Assembly (NCBI GenBank): GCA_027605045.1
Contig: JAQFWX010000155.1
Coordinates: 1-64,000 of the forward strand
Direction of reading: 5' to 3'
Length of the DNA stretch: 64,000 nucleotides
Source of the DNA: Phallus indusiatus
Taxonomy: Eukaryota; Basidiomycota; Agaricomycetes; Phallales; Phallaceae
How positions within the stretch are numbered: the first letter of the stretch is position 1; each line of letters opens with the position of its first letter. The position numbers were made by a program, and so were the translations under genes. Below the pieces are notes generated by a model. The model was given only the letters and a program-made list of their open reading frames with translations, ran no database searches and was not told the origin of the DNA. Below, piece after piece: positions 35,812 to 48,619 of this stretch.

Positions 35812-36132
35812 TATAAAAATTCAAAAAAAGAATATACCCGTCCATATCTATCCTTATTTAATATTTCTTCGTCTTCGTCTTCTACGACTGCGTCTCGCTC
35901 GCTGGCACTTTCAACGTTTAGTGTATTTGGCTGTATAAGGGACTATCTCAGATTTAAGATCAGAAAGAAAGTAAGAAAAGAGAGAAGGAGAGAGAGATGG
36001 AAAAAGAGCATGGTAAGTCAAAAAAGAGGAAGAGACAAGGGATATGAATAAGAGAATGAGACAGAGACAGAGTACGAAAAAAAAAGGATAAAGAGAGAGA
36101 AAGTAGGGAGGAATGTTCATTTCATTTCTTTT
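35812..36132. terminator. Shared 3' flank of NEO1 and NST1
   Basis: A 321-bp tail-to-tail spacer that must hold the transcription ends of both genes. It is T-rich just after the NEO1 stop and purine-rich on the + strand nearer NST1. No single polyadenylation signal stands out. Confidence 0.35.
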
Positions 36133-39100
36133 TCAACTACTTCCGGGAGGTGGTGAATTGGTAAAAGCAGCCGGCGGTGGAAAAGGCGGATGTGCAGAGA
36201 ACGGAGGACCAGGCTGCTGCCACGGATCGACGGCGGAGGGTCCGTGTCCCGGTCCCCACAAACCATTTGGAGTTCGTGTAGGCGTTCCAAAAGGTAAACT
36301 CTGACCTCCTGCTACTGCTACTGCTGATGCTGGTTGAGGTGTTCCCCATCCAACGGGTGCAATCACCCTTCGAGGCTGAACAATAATCGGTTCATCGTCG
36401 TCTGCTACGAGAGCTGAGCTTCCCAAAACAGGTTCTGGAGGTGCTGAAGAAGGAGCAGGTGTCGAGCTGGACGATTTCATCATCATTTTAGGCGACGAAA
36501 TTAGCATTCCTCCTGCTGTCGATCCTGGTCCTGAACCCGAACCCGATGCCAACGATGATGATTTTTCATCGTCCTTTGAGTTTTGCTGAGGACGAGCGAT
36601 TGGCGCGAGCGGTGCAACAGGTCTTTGAACCGCTCCATACGTGTTCGACATGGACATGGTCATAGACCGGTCTTGAACAGACCCACGACGGAGATGATGA
36701 TTTGTACTCGACGATCCTCCACCTCCTGGAACAGAGCCAGGACCAGAACTGAACATGCTTATAGGTGATCCAGGAGTATTAGGCAACCCCTTCGGAGGCG
36801 GTCCAATAGCTGATAAAGGCCGGAACGATTCATACGCTGACGCTGGACTAGTTCCGAACGCACTACCGACACTACCACGGGATGATGGAGTTGGAATTCC
36901 TGGTGGTGGGACTAGTACACCTGGTGGAGCGTATGCCATGAACGGCGGCGGTGTTGGAAGTCCATTTGTGAAGGGTGTTCCTCCCCCTTGTTGTTGACCA
37001 GGGAGGGATGCGGGGTTGGAACCGGGAGGCGAGATATACCCGTGTCCGTGTCCGTGTGCATGACCGTGTCCGTGATGACCGTGTGGGTGTGGGTGTGGAT
37101 GTGCGTGGAACCCTGGAATGGAAATCGGCGTACTCGACGAAGGTCCCGGTGATTGAATCTGGGAGGAACCAGAAGCGGAAGAACTCGAGGCAATTGGAAG
37201 AGGATGGTGCTGCTGATGCTGATGCTGGTGTGGATGCTGGTGCTGGTGCATCGGCTGAGGCGACGCCGTTCTCTGATGCGCTTGAGCCTGTGCTTGAAGC
37301 TGATGTGTAATCACAGACGGTCTCTGCGGTGAATGCGGAAGACGCGACGACGGAAGTGGAAGCGAAAGTGGAATCGGAAGAGGTTGTGCGAGTGCGATCT
37401 GTGGTTGCTGCTGCTGTTGCTGTTGAGGCGGTAGTCCTTGAGCTTGAGCTTGGGCTTGGGCTTGGGCTTGTTGCATCATCGACATCGACGACATTGACAT
37501 CGGCATTGGCATGGAGGACATCGAGGCCGCTGGCGTTGGAATAGGGGGAGTCGATTGCGATGCAACACCAGCGGGATTATTAACACCACCGCCAGAAGAA
37601 GAAAATTGAGAAAGTGAGGGTGGAGGAGCAGTAGATCCGGAACTACTGCTAGGTGTAACAGGCGTAACAGGCGGAGGAGGTTTCGTTAAAATCTTTTTAG
37701 GAGCAACAACGGGCGTAGGAATGCTGATTCGGGAAGGAGTGGCACCACCACGAGGAGACGTAGGAGGTTTAACTTTCGAAGAGGAAGGAATCGAAACATT
37801 GGCAGCAGACGTATTAATACTCATCGCACGCTGCTGTTGCTGTTGCTGTTGCTGTTGTTGATATTCACGTACAGCACGCTCCCTCGCCTCCCTCTCTTTC
37901 TCCTTCTCTTTCCTCTCCTCAGCCTCCTTAACGGCCCGTTTCTCCCTCTCCTCTTTCTCAAGCTGCTCCCGTTTCGCAGCAGCAGCAGCCTTCTCAGCAG
38001 CAACCCTCGCCTCCTTCTCCTCTTTCGCCTTCCTCTCCTTCTCCTCTCTTTCCCTCCTCTCAGCTTTAACCCTCTCTTCCCGCTCTTTCCGTTTCCGCTC
38101 CTGCTCAGCTATCCTCTCTTTCTCCTCCGCAAGCCGTTTACGTTTCTCCTCTTCCTTCCTCGCACGTTCCTCTTCTTGAATTTTTCGAGCCGCTTCACGA
38201 CGTAACCTCTCTTCCTCCCGTTTTTTCTTCAACTCTTCTTCTTGAGCTGCTTGTTTTGCTTTTAACGCTTGTTCTTCCGCTGCTCGTTCGGCTTCTCGTT
38301 GTTTCTTTTCTTCCTCTTTAACCTGTTTCTGCAGCCTATTTGCCCTTAAAATCAATACGACTTTCCAATGTAAAAAAAAATGATCAAAACATACAGCTTT
38401 TTGGCTTTTTTCTTCTGATTCTCCTTCTGCTTCTTAGCCTCCCTCTCCTGCGCCGCTTTATCCTCATTCTCCAACTCACGAAGAATCTCTTGCTGCCTTT
38501 GTTGAGCTACCTTTTCACGATACGACTGTAAAACGCGCTGCTCGAACATTCGAGCTGCAAAGATGGAAAACATCCGTCGTCCTTCTTCCATCTTTTGTTC
38601 TTCTGTCATCACCTAAACACGGGTCGGGTCAATTATCAACACCAAAACAACCCAAACGTCCCCCCCAAAAAAACCACAAACCTCTTCTTCATCTTCGTCA
38701 TCCTCATCATCCTCATCCTCATCCTCATCATCCTCATCTCCATCAACATCCACACCATCCCTCCCATCCCTCCTATCCCTCCCACCTCTGTCACCCCTTT
38801 CATCATCTCCATCGTCGTCCTCATCATCATCACTATCCCGCCCACCAACCTCAGCAGCAGCCTCCTCCTCCCGCTGCATCCGCCGCTCCGCAAGCTGTTC
38901 CATCATTTCAAGAAACTTGCGTCCATCATTTTTGAGAAGATCGTCTGCGACTGTGATGATTTTTCCTGATGAACCTTAAAATGTTGAGCCAAATCTTATT
39001 CGAATCATTCAAGTTTTTTTAAAAGGTTTTTTTGGAGTTTTTTTTTTTTGGAGAGAAGAGAAAGGGAAAATGGGATGGGGGTTTTGGACGTTGGGACGTA

Positions 39101-41851
39101 CCGGTTACGGTTAAACTGCTTCCAAAATTGAAAACATCATCTCCTCCACCACCTCCTCCTCCATTTCCACCTCGGGGCGGATTGGCGTTAGCATTCACAT
39201 TAGCATTGACGTTGTTGGCATTAGGCTTCACACCATTAACAACCACACCCGAATTCGAATTCGTCGTCGTCGTCGTATTCGTAGTAGTCATCGTAGTAGT
39301 CGTATTACCCGCCGGAGTAGGTCCCGTACTTCGTCTAACACCACCATGACCATGCCCATGATGCCTATGTCCTTCATGATGTCCGTGAATATGCCCATGA
39401 CCATGCCCACGAGAATGTTTCTTGAGAGTCGAAAAATCTACATCATCCAACAACTCGTCTTCTCCCACTCCAACTCCAACTCCTACTCCTCTTCGTCGAC
39501 CTCCTCTACCCCGCCCTCGTTCTCCTCCATTGATATTAACATTAACATTCTCATCCTCCTCCTCTTCATCATCTTCATCTCCATCTCCATCTTCATCATC
39601 TTCGTCTTCTTCTCCATCATCATCACCCTCCTCATCTTCATCGTCATCTTCTTCCTCGTCTTCTTCCTCTTCTTCTTCCTCTTCATACTCCTCTTCCTCT
39701 TCGTACTCTTCTTCATTATCTTCATCTTCAAATTCGCTTTCTGCTAGGCCTTTTCGCCGTGCGGCTGATAGATGATTCAGATTGTTATTAACGTTCGCGT
39801 TCGGAGGGAGAGTGCCGTTAACGTGTTTACGCTGAGGATGGTGTGCATTAGGAGTATTCGGAGTATTTGGAGTATTGTTCGGATGAGAATGCGGATGATG
39901 TGAAGCCTGTCGACCCGTACCCGTACGCGCATTCGCACCCGTATTGGCATTCGCATTGTTGTTGGTGTTGTTGTTGTGAGAATGATGATGATGGTGATGA
40001 TGATGATGAGAAGCAACAACAGCTCCATTCTTATCAACCTCCACACTCCCAGGAAACGGACCAGGCCCCGGAGGCGGGGGGATCGTTCCACCCGACGACG
40101 CATGACGCTGTTGATGAATCGCGTATTGTTCTAGTTCTTCGTAGTACGCGTCGTATAGAACTTCTAATTCCTCTTCTATCGCATGCCTGGGGTCATAATA
40201 ATATTTTTTTAAGAAAAATTAATTCAAAGAATGATGAATGTGCGTTTTACCGTTTTCGACCACATACAGCACAAGAACAACTATGCTTCTGCTGTTCCTT
40301 CATCTTCCTCAAAACAGCCTCTTTCTCAACTTTAACGAGCGCTCTTCGTTCTTCTTCACTTAGGCCTAGCCAAAACTCTTTAATTCTTTCTCTTTCTTCG
40401 TTCGAATTTGTACTCCACAATTTATTATTACTATTCGTGTTCGTATTCGTGCTTGTGGAGTTGGAATTGGCGTTTGAGTTGGCGTTGGCGTTGGTGTTGG
40501 CAGCGTTGTTGGTTTTACCATGTGAAGTTTGAGATGAAGCAGGCGACGAGTGATGCTTTGGTGTAGCACCAGCACCAGCACCAGCACCAGCGTTATTTGT
40601 CATTCTCGCGGACCGTGGAGGAGCGTTCGTTGTCGTAGAAGTGTTGTTGTTGTACGACATGGGCTGTTTTCCAGCTGCTCGAGAACTTGGAACGGGTGGG
40701 TTATTCGACGGTGGCACTGGACGAGACGTAGGTTGCTGCTGAGGTTGAGGTTGAGGTTGAGGTTGGGGAGGCGGAGGTGGGGGAGGAGCTGTTGGAAGTG
40801 TATTTCCTTTCTTTTTCTTCTTTTTGCTCTTCTTTTTTCCTGCCTCGACAGCAGCCACATTATTACCAGCAGGAGTACTGTTGTTGTTAACAACAGGATT
40901 GACGGTGGTAGTCATCCTGTACTCGTACCCTACAAACGCAGCGTCGTGATCGTGTTCTTCTACATTATCATCGACCTCGTCTTCACTATCATCATAATCG
41001 TGGTGTTCGTCGCCGTTGTACTCGTTGAGGAGAACGGCACTCGGATGTGGGAGCGGACCGCGGGGAGGGTGGCCTGGTGCAGGCGGGAGAGGTGTCCCCG
41101 CGAGAGTCTGTTCCATCGCTAAAAACGCAGGATCCGAAAAGATGGCGGGATCGAATGGCAATGAAGGAAACGCCCCCGGTGGTTGCCCTCCCCCTCCTCC
41201 ACCCTTCGGACTGGTCTTTTCAACACCGGACTGGATCATCTGATGCGCAATTGCAAGCATGGACTGAGCTTTCGACCGCTCGCTGGGGTTGACGTTCGGA
41301 TTCGTGGAAGTGGAGTAAGTCATTTTCACAAAGTTCTTGATGTGGGTGGGGAGAGCCGCCCAGTAGTCTTCGTCATCCGGGATGGCGTCGTTGTCCATTT
41401 GGCGGTAGAGATTGTTGGCGGTGGCGAGGAGTTCTGCTTGGGCTGCTGCTGTGGCGTTGAGACGAGCGGCTGCGGCAGCAGAAGCGGAGAGGGAGGCCGT
41501 TGTTTGCTGATGAACGGACTGAAGCTCCGGGGAAAGACCAGTCCGACGGGCAGCAGTAGTAGTAGTGTTGGTGGTGGTGGCAGCAGCAGCAGCAGATGAT
41601 GATAAAGGAGGATCTAGAGACGGCATATCGTCGTCTGTTTGTAAACCTTGAGCATCAGGATCGGCAGATGACTTTGGTTTAGATTTCTTCTTCTTTTTCT
41701 TCTTGCCGTTGACAGTGGACTCTACTACTGCCTGTGGTGCTTGTGCTGTTGTTGGAGTTGGGGTAGGTACGACAAAGCGTGGAGACATTGCAGGATTAGA
41801 CTGGATAGTCGGGTGACGATTGGGAGCTTTGGCTTGTTTCATAGCGGCCAT
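36133..41851 (-). CDS. NST1: Stress-response protein Nst1
   Basis: Large low-complexity cytosolic protein of the fungal Nst1 family (linked to salt tolerance and mRNA-decay bodies in yeasts). The start at 41851 gives [20 protein letters not shown] and the Lys-rich block [12 protein letters not shown]. After this come [20 protein letters not shown] and the conserved block [45 protein letters not shown], then [20 protein letters not shown]. His- and Asp/Glu-rich tracts follow, then [38 protein letters not shown] and a coiled coil of about 200 residues rich in Glu/Lys/Arg. The C-terminal third is rich in Pro/Gln/Ser/His. There are about five exons and some 1,600 residues. An in-frame upstream Met exists but the 41851 start better fits the family. 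The gene is divergent from the METTL16-like gene. Confidence 0.88.
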
Positions 41852-42150
41852 GGGATGGACAGGGAGAACAAGGATTGAAAAGCAGACGTCGTGGGATATC
41901 AGACGAGAAAAAGAGAAAGAGAGGGTGTCGATGAGACCGACGATAAAAACTGTTGCAAAAAAAACAAGCTGAATTGAATCTAGATTGGAATAAAATATAA
42001 AAACGGGAGGGAATACTATGAGATTTTTTCGAGATTTGCTTACCCCTCGGGCGTTGGCGACACTTCTTCTTTGCGGGCGGATGTGTGAAGCGTAGAAAAT
42101 GGAGTACAGTGGGTCACTGTGGGTGCTTGCGGTGGCTGACTCACTCTGAA
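41852..42150. promoter_or_regulatory. Shared upstream region of NST1 and the METTL16-like gene
   Basis: The two divergent start codons are 299 bp apart. The region must contain both 5' UTRs and promoters, and possibly an NST1 5' UTR intron. No specific element was recognised. Confidence 0.4.
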
Positions 42151-44138
42151 ATGCACAATCGAAGTCAGTACAAGGACAGGATTGACTTTGTAGACTTGGC
42201 AGAGTCATATCCCTCTCTCAAGCCATTGTAGGTGTCTTGTTATATTCTAAAATACAAATTTCTGACACTCTTCTAGTCTCAAGTCATACGTCATTGACTT
42301 TCGGAACGCCGATGCTCAAAGGCAACTCTCCGTTGTTCTCTGAAAGACACCCCCATTGACTTTGTTTACAGGTCACTGACACAGGCCTTGCTCAGCCGCG
42401 ATTTCGGTCTCAGTCTGTGTCTTCCCCACGATCGTCTCTGTCCTCCGGTGCGTCTCACACTGGTTTACTACAACACTGCTAATTCTCCACAGGTACCCAA
42501 TAGGTAACACATTCCAGGAACTCTTTGACGTTCTCTCACTATTTAGATTGAATTATGTCCTATGGATTCAAGACATCATGTCATCTAGCACAGCCAAAGA
42601 AATACGTGGACTGGACATGTGAATTCATCCAATCGCACATGCTCACGACTGCTGACTTTGTTCTAGCGGAACAGGTGCTTCCGTCATATACCCCCTTCTC
42701 GCCTGTTCTCTTCCAGACAACTCAAATTGGTCATTCGTCGCAACTGGTCAGATTAGGAAATTCTCCGTCTAAATGCAGCCTAACGCGTGTATCTTGTAGA
42801 GATTGATCCACACTCCGCCCGATATGCGTCCATGAATATTGAAAACAATAATTTGACTTCACGTATCACTTTACATACCATCCCACCCGACTCGGAATTT
42901 ATTCTTGCACCACTATTTACTAATCCAAAATTATCGTCAGTCCCATATGAACAATTCCGACAAGAGTTAATGACGACGCCGTACAGCTTCGATTTTACAA
43001 TGTGCAATCCTCCTTTCTACGGATCCACCGACGAAATAGAGTCTTCCGCCGAAAACAAAGAATACCCTCCCAATGCGGTAATGCCCTTACCCCACTCTTA
43101 TTTAAATCTAAATTTATGGGTTCTTCTCAGGTATGTACAGGTGCCGAAAATGAAATGATCACACCCGGTGGTGAAACCGCTTTTGTGCTAAAGATACTGA
43201 AAGAGAGCTGTCACCAGAATATCAAATACCGATGTCGGTGAGTATGCGTATTTTGTAGCGTATAAGTATTTTTTGAATAATTTCGTTCAGGTGGTTTACT
43301 TCTATGCTTGGGAAACTGAGTTCGGTGGAAACCGTTGTATCAGAGCTACGAAATTTGAAGGTAAATTTTCTCTTGTGGGACATTGAACTTACTCACAAAA
43401 CTAGATAGACAATTATGCATTAGCGCAATTTATTCAAGGAACGACGAGAAGATGGTGTGTAGCCTGGTCATTCGGAGACGAAAGACTCGCAGACGTAAAT
43501 CGCCATCCTTCCTGAGAAGAACAACCCCTAACCTTTTGTTCCCAGAAATATTCTCGTCCAACAGCACCATCACTCCTCCCCTTTCTCCCGCTTCCAACAA
43601 CACTCCAACAACGACTCACAACAACAACTCCTTCCAGCGCACAAACTCTCCTCACTCAAATTCTCTCGTCGATTGAAAAATTATCATTCACTTTTACAGA
43701 AAAAGCAGATGATGAATGGAGCTGTACTATATCAGCTTCCGAAAACACATGGTCCAGAGCCGCACGACGTTCCCGAAAACGCGCACAACACGACGAGGGA
43801 TCTGAACGACAACCGTCTGAATCTACAGTTGAACCGGGCGCATCGATTTCCTCAATAGTAGTTCCCGATTCCGATAGAGATCACCCTCACCTGATTTTAG
43901 TCTGTCGTATCAGCGCTGAATCAAGTTTCTGTCGAAGCAATAAAGATACAATAGCCGAATCTTCAGTGTTGTTAACGGCTCAGTGGCTTCGAGGAGTGGA
44001 CAGATCTGTATTCGAAGGATTCTGGAGTCATGTGTGTCGTAAATTGAAAGGTTCCTTGAGTCCCCTGGTGAGAAAGAGTTTTTTTATTTATTTCTTTGGG
44101 GGGATTTGAAGTTGATGGTGAATCTCTTTTAGAATTGA
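42151..44138 (+). CDS. METTL16-like RNA N6-adenosine methyltransferase
   Basis: SAM-dependent methyltransferase of the METTL16/RlmF family, which modifies adenosine in U6 snRNA or structured RNAs. The reconstructed N-terminus is [40 protein letters not shown], followed by [35 protein letters not shown]. The SAM motif is [19 protein letters not shown], then [16 protein letters not shown]. The catalytic motif is [11 protein letters not shown] (NPPF). After it come [20 protein letters not shown] and [21 protein letters not shown] later exon adds a C-terminal region ending [20 protein letters not shown], like the vertebrate-conserved C-terminal part. VPNR is encoded by an 11-nt exon (42493-42503). 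The last intron (GTGAGA...TTTTAG) leaves only LN before the stop at 44138; without splicing the frame stops at 44109. Confidence 0.86.
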
Positions 44139-45038
44139 ACGTACTTCTTATTACCCTCGCGAGTGGATCTACCTCACCTCGGAAAAATGCTGAGATTACC
44201 CTATCCAGCGATGATCAACGATCACATCATACGGCCGCACGCATAAAAATCGACACAGAGCAATTCATCGACGTTCGCCGAAGGTCTTCGGGTTTGAAGG
44301 CTCTTTGAAAGCTGTATGTAGGTATGCATTTATGTGGCTCCGACTAGAGGGCCTGCCAAGTAGACCCTATGTAGTTCGAACCCTAGTTCGAGCTTCCGAT
44401 CTTCAGGCCTTCAGGCCTTCCAGGACCGAATTGCCCAATATCTATCTCGTGTCCCATATCCCCCATACTTCGGAAATTTGACCCTTGGGTTGAACACAAA
44501 AACTGAATCTAAGATTCACATTCACTGCAGTATATTGTCTTAGGTCTCAGTGCAAAAAACGTTGTTATGTATAGTATATATCCGAGATTCGGAATCGACT
44601 TTATATTGTTTTACGGGTTGTACATATTGAATTCAGGATTACATTATTACTCTAAGTAGAGGAATCGTGCCTAATGCCTGCCTATGCACCAAGATTCAGC
44701 GAAATCCGCTCATGTCTTTTATTTTATTTAGACGCTCAAACCCCCCAAAACGCTAAAAAAAATTTCAAATTCAGAATTCTTCAGGGCAAACTCCACATGC
44801 ATGACGTAATCATATACACTAAAAAAGAAAAATTCGCCGAGCCATGTGCGTGTGTTGCGTTTGCGTCATTCTCTTTACATATCTTATTTTATTTTATTTT
44901 TTTTTGTTAGACAACCACCATCTTTTCGAGGGCGAACGAGCGCGCGGAAGACCGTATAACCGTGTAATACCGTGCCATACCGTGTAATTCCAGGTCCACC
45001 AGGTCCACCCAGGTCCCCAATATCAATATCAATCCCAC
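44139..45038. other. Intergenic, no gene seen
   Basis: About 0.9 kb between the methyltransferase and carbonic anhydrase genes. It has AT-rich stretches and short direct repeats just upstream of the anhydrase start (ATACCGTG and AGGTCCACC motifs, 44958-45020). The plus frame 44674-44910 is AT-rich and unconvincing. Confidence 0.45.
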
Positions 45039-46144
45039 ATGCCATTGGGAGCTAAATATGCCATCTCCCGCGATCGTTTTCTGATCCTAAACCCTCTTAA
45101 ACAACTCTCCGCTTACAAGTCTTTGTACTCCCCATACCCTTCTACACCCTGTACATCCACTTTTATACACCGCGCACGATCGTCGACGAGAATGAACGGC
45201 TCTGCTTTTTCTTCTGGTGATCATCCTCTGGCGAGACTTTTGTCTTCTAATGCGCAGTGGGCTAGGGATGTTAGACTTGATGATAAGGGGTTTTTTGAAG
45301 AGAGTGCGAAGGGGCAGCAGCCCAAGGTACGTCGTCGTGCTCATGTTTTGTTTTTATTCTTAGAGAGGGTTTTTTTTTTTGGTCGTTTGTTTAGGTTCTG
45401 TGGATAGGTTGCGCGGATTCGAGAGTTCCGGAGAGTGTTATCACTGCATCAGCACCCGGAGACATTTTCACGCACCGGAATATAGCTAATCAGTTCCCTG
45501 TTGGCGATATTTCGGCGGAGTCTGTGTTGGAATACGCTGTTGGTGCGTTGGGTGTTTCACACGGTGAGTAAAAGCAGCCATTTTTTCTTTCTTGTTGGGA
45601 TGTGTGTGCAATGTGTGAACTGTTGTTTTTTTTTGGCAATTTCTAGTTATTGTGGCGGGGCATACCAATTGTGGAGGTGCTGCTGCTGCTCTGAACGCGG
45701 CTCAGACGGGGCCTCATCCGCCTCCTTCCGAGACTTCGTTACAAAAGTGCGTTTTGCGTTTGTGTGGTGGTGTTTATCCTCATTATCCGGATTACTGATT
45801 TTTTTTTATATTCAGATGGCTGGTCCCTCTTATTCAACGCGTTGTCGCTATGAACATCGACTCTGACGTTTCTCACAGCGATGCGCTTCTCGCTGTTGTC
45901 AAAGAGAATGTCAAGATGCAGGTAAAATCACTTTTTTTCCCACAGGTTTTGGAGTGTGTGTAAAAAAGTGCAATGATTGATTGATTGATTTTGTTTGTAG
46001 ATTGAGAATATTCTTAAGACTGATACTGTTAAGAATCCACCTCGAACGCTTTATATCCATGGTTGGGTGTACGGTCTTGCAACCGGTCTTATCGAAGATC
46101 TTCAACTTACCCAGGTCATCAATCCATCTACTATTACTAATTAA
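45039..46144 (+). CDS. Beta-class carbonic anhydrase
   Basis: Zinc enzyme interconverting CO2 and bicarbonate. From 45039 the protein has a basic, acid-poor extension (MPLGAKYAISRDRFLILNPL to HRARSSTR) that could be a mitochondrial presequence. A second start at 45192 gives the cytosolic-looking MNGSAFSSGDHPLARLLSSN. Core blocks are VLWIGCADSRVPESVITASA, with the zinc Cys and the Asp/Arg dyad, GDIFTHRNIANQFPVGDISA, and ESVLEYAVGALGVSHVIVAG. HTNCGGAAAAL supplies the His and second Cys ligands. The end is ILKTDTVKNPPRTLYIHGWV, YGLATGLIEDLQL. Six exons with GT-AG borders give about 260 residues, normal for the family. It is convergent with the reductase gene; the stops are 123 bp apart. Confidence 0.94.
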
Positions 46145-46267
46145 ATCTAAATTTTAGATACATATCATCACACATCTATTTTGGATATCTCAATTTTTGG
46201 TAAACGTGAAAACGTATTATTGTATACATTATATATATATATATATACCTATACCAATTCAACCGGT

Positions 46268-47384
46268 TCAACCACGCCCAAGCACAATCATAACATAATA
46301 GATCAACGCAAGAGCCCATCGACGAGGTAAGCACATTAAAAAAGTAAACAATAACCATTTGTTTCCCTCAAAGATGTATTTCGGTGGATGAGGTTGTAAA
46401 ATTTTGGGGATAACGGATTCGGCGAATTTATGTCCTGACATGCAGTTTCTGCGGGATGCTTTGACGCGGTTTTGAATGGATTTAACGAAATCAAAATTAA
46501 GCGAGGAAGAGGAGGAAGAGTAGATTGAGGTTGATGGGGGAGTGTAATTTGTAAAGTTATTGCATAGATTAGATTCGACTGAACCTGGTTCAAGAAGGAC
46601 AACTGAGATATCAAACGGGCGACATTCCATCTCGAGAACTTCTGTTAGAACGCGGACGGCTGCTTTTGAGCTTTCGTATATTCCGGCCCAGGGTGTTGGT
46701 CTGTCAAAACGGAGGGGTTGGGTGGGTTTCGTTTGGGGTTTGGGGATTATAAACTTACATGTATCCGGCTATTGAGCCTACGTTGACGATAGTTCCTTGT
46801 CGGCGTTTTGCCATGTATGGTACAACTGCGCGGCAGATGCGTAACATTGAGACTACGTTTACGTCTAGGACTGTTTTAAAATGGTCTGGTGTGTTGTGTA
46901 TTAAAGGACCTTGACAAAATTTGCCGGGAATTAATGACTACGCAGTGGAAAAGGTTGTTAACCCCTCCTTACCTGTAGAATAAGTTCCAGCATTATTAAT
47001 AACAAGATCAAGTCTTCCTTCATTTTCAAATAAATCTTTAAGCGTTTCTTCTATCTGATGATCGTTTGTTACTTCTAAGATTATTTTTCGTATGTTTGTG
47101 GGGTGAGTGAGCTCTGACATTGCTTCGAGTGAGCGGGCGGTTGCGTATACTATAAATCCGCGGCGTAAAAGACTTTGACATCTACAAGAAATGTACAGTA
47201 TATATGTGTTTGCTTAAGTAGTGGTTATAGGAGCTTACAGATGAAAACCTATTCCACCATTCGATGCACCCGTTACGAAAGCGACTTTTGACGTCGACGA
47301 TGACTCTGAGTTGGAGTCGTCGGGTGATTCGTGTGTCACCGCACTTGACCGTGACTTGGATTCGGACTCGAAGGATTTGGACAT
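46268..47384 (-). CDS. Short-chain dehydrogenase/reductase, Ayr1-like
   Basis: NADP(H)-dependent SDR resembling 1-acyldihydroxyacetone-phosphate reductase, an ER/lipid-droplet enzyme. It begins MSKSFESESKSRSSAVTHES and has the cofactor loop VAFVTGASNGGIGFHL, then LLRRGFIVYATARSLEAMSE. LDLVINNAGTYSTG carries the NNAG motif. TVLDVNVVSMLRICRAVVPY is followed by GTIVNVGSIAGYM with the catalytic Ser and WAGIYESSKAAVRVLTEVLE with the Tyr-x3-Lys pair. FDISVVLLEPGSVESNL follows. The C-terminal hydrophobic segment WLLFTFLMCLPRRWALALIY suggests membrane attachment, as in Ayr1. The Ser/Glu-rich N-terminal extension is unusual. There are four exons. Confidence 0.87.
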
Positions 47385-47622
47385 GATGACGAGGAAGAGG
47401 ATAATGAGATGACGATGTGTATTGGGGGCGTTCTGTTATAGCATTATTTGTATCGTTTTAGACGAAATGAAAAATGACGAAGTTCGTGCCAATACGGTCA
47501 GCCTGCCGCTGGATGTATGTATAGTTTATTCAAACTGATCGGCTTTGCGGCGTTTAAAGAAAAAAATTGTGTCACGGCGTCACATATCACTCGCTTTCGC
47601 GACTCCCATAGACAATTTAAGA

Positions 47623-48619
47623 ATGCAAACTTTCGCTGTGAGTGTTCGGCTATACAATGTTAAATATACTGAGATTGCAGTCTCTGAACGCCTTTTCACA
47701 TGTTACTGTTCAAAATCTCATCTCTAATAATGACGCTGTCTCCCATCAAACGTTCCACAGAGGAGTTATCAAGCCCGGAAAGCATGTTTCGTTCACGCAT
47801 AAAGAACACATACGACCAGATGGTCTCCATCCTGTTCGTCCGAAATCTACACTCCCGCCACCCGGCGACATTCACCTCCAAATCACTTTGGGAGAAAAAC
47901 TGGGGCGGGGGAGAGTCGGCACAGTCTATGCCGCGAGTGTGCTCAGTCCGACTAATATTGAATTGCCACCTTTGGCGATCAAATTATCTCGTCCTAAGAG
48001 GTCCGTGAATATGGCGCAAGAAGCATGGTTCTACGAGGAACTTGAGCAGCTGCAAGGTGCTGTTGTTCCGCGATGTTATGGTTTATTTCAGGCGCGGTTA
48101 AGTGATGGTTCTCATCCGCTGACATGGGACAAGTATAAGGATCGAGAAGATGTTATCGAATCGGACCCCGAAGAAAATCACGAAGATTATGAGAGGGACG
48201 TTCCTGGTCAAGGACGACTTCTCTCGATACTTGTCTTAGAACGGCTTGGATCCCACATGCCAATAGGACAACCCATGGATGCAATCAGGTAGGTAATTCA
48301 TTTGGTCTTTTCTATGTTTTCTAATTAATGCATTCTTCGGATTAGAAAAGACGTATACGAGCTTTATGATGATTTGGCACACTTTGGTATTGAGGTGCTT
48401 GACAGAAGACATGCTAACATTTTATCGGCACGTGAAGATGATTCTTCGGGCGTTGTATGTCCCCTTCATCATTATGTGCACAGTTGGAGATTGGTGGATT
48501 TGGAGTTGGCTCGGAAGCAAAATGCTAATCTGTGGTACATGAGCAGTGCAAATGACTCATGGTTGTCAATATTATTCGATAATCTGGTTGATGGTTGTAT
48601 CGTGGAACCTTGGGCATAA
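47623..48619 (+). CDS. Protein kinase-like domain protein, atypical motifs
   Basis: A single kinase-like domain of the kind expanded in mushrooms. The start at 47623 gives MQTFA, a clean GTGAGT...TTGCAG intron, then SLNAFSHVTVQNLISNNDAV in the kinase frame. Visible motifs are GEKLGRGRVGTVYAASV (Gly loop), LPPLAIKLSRPKRSVNMAQE (Lys), and LSILVLERLGSHMPIGQPMD (hinge). In place of HRDxxxxN it has VLDRRHANIL, keeping the Asp and Asn. WRLVDLELARKQN has Asp-Leu-Glu in place of DFG. Length is about 310 residues. The motif losses suggest a weak or dead kinase. Its target is unknown. Confidence 0.62.

Noticed and set aside
36133..40532. Long open frames on the + strand opposite NST1 (for example 37837-38205, 39422-39775)
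   Set aside because: They are antisense shadows of low-complexity coding sequence; their products are homopolymers of Leu, Ser or Pro with no domain.
47730..48008. Alternative start MTLSPIKRSTEELSSPES for the kinase-like gene
   Set aside because: It is in a different frame from the kinase domain and no intron of suitable length joins them, whereas the 47623 start with a GTGAGT intron fits the frame.
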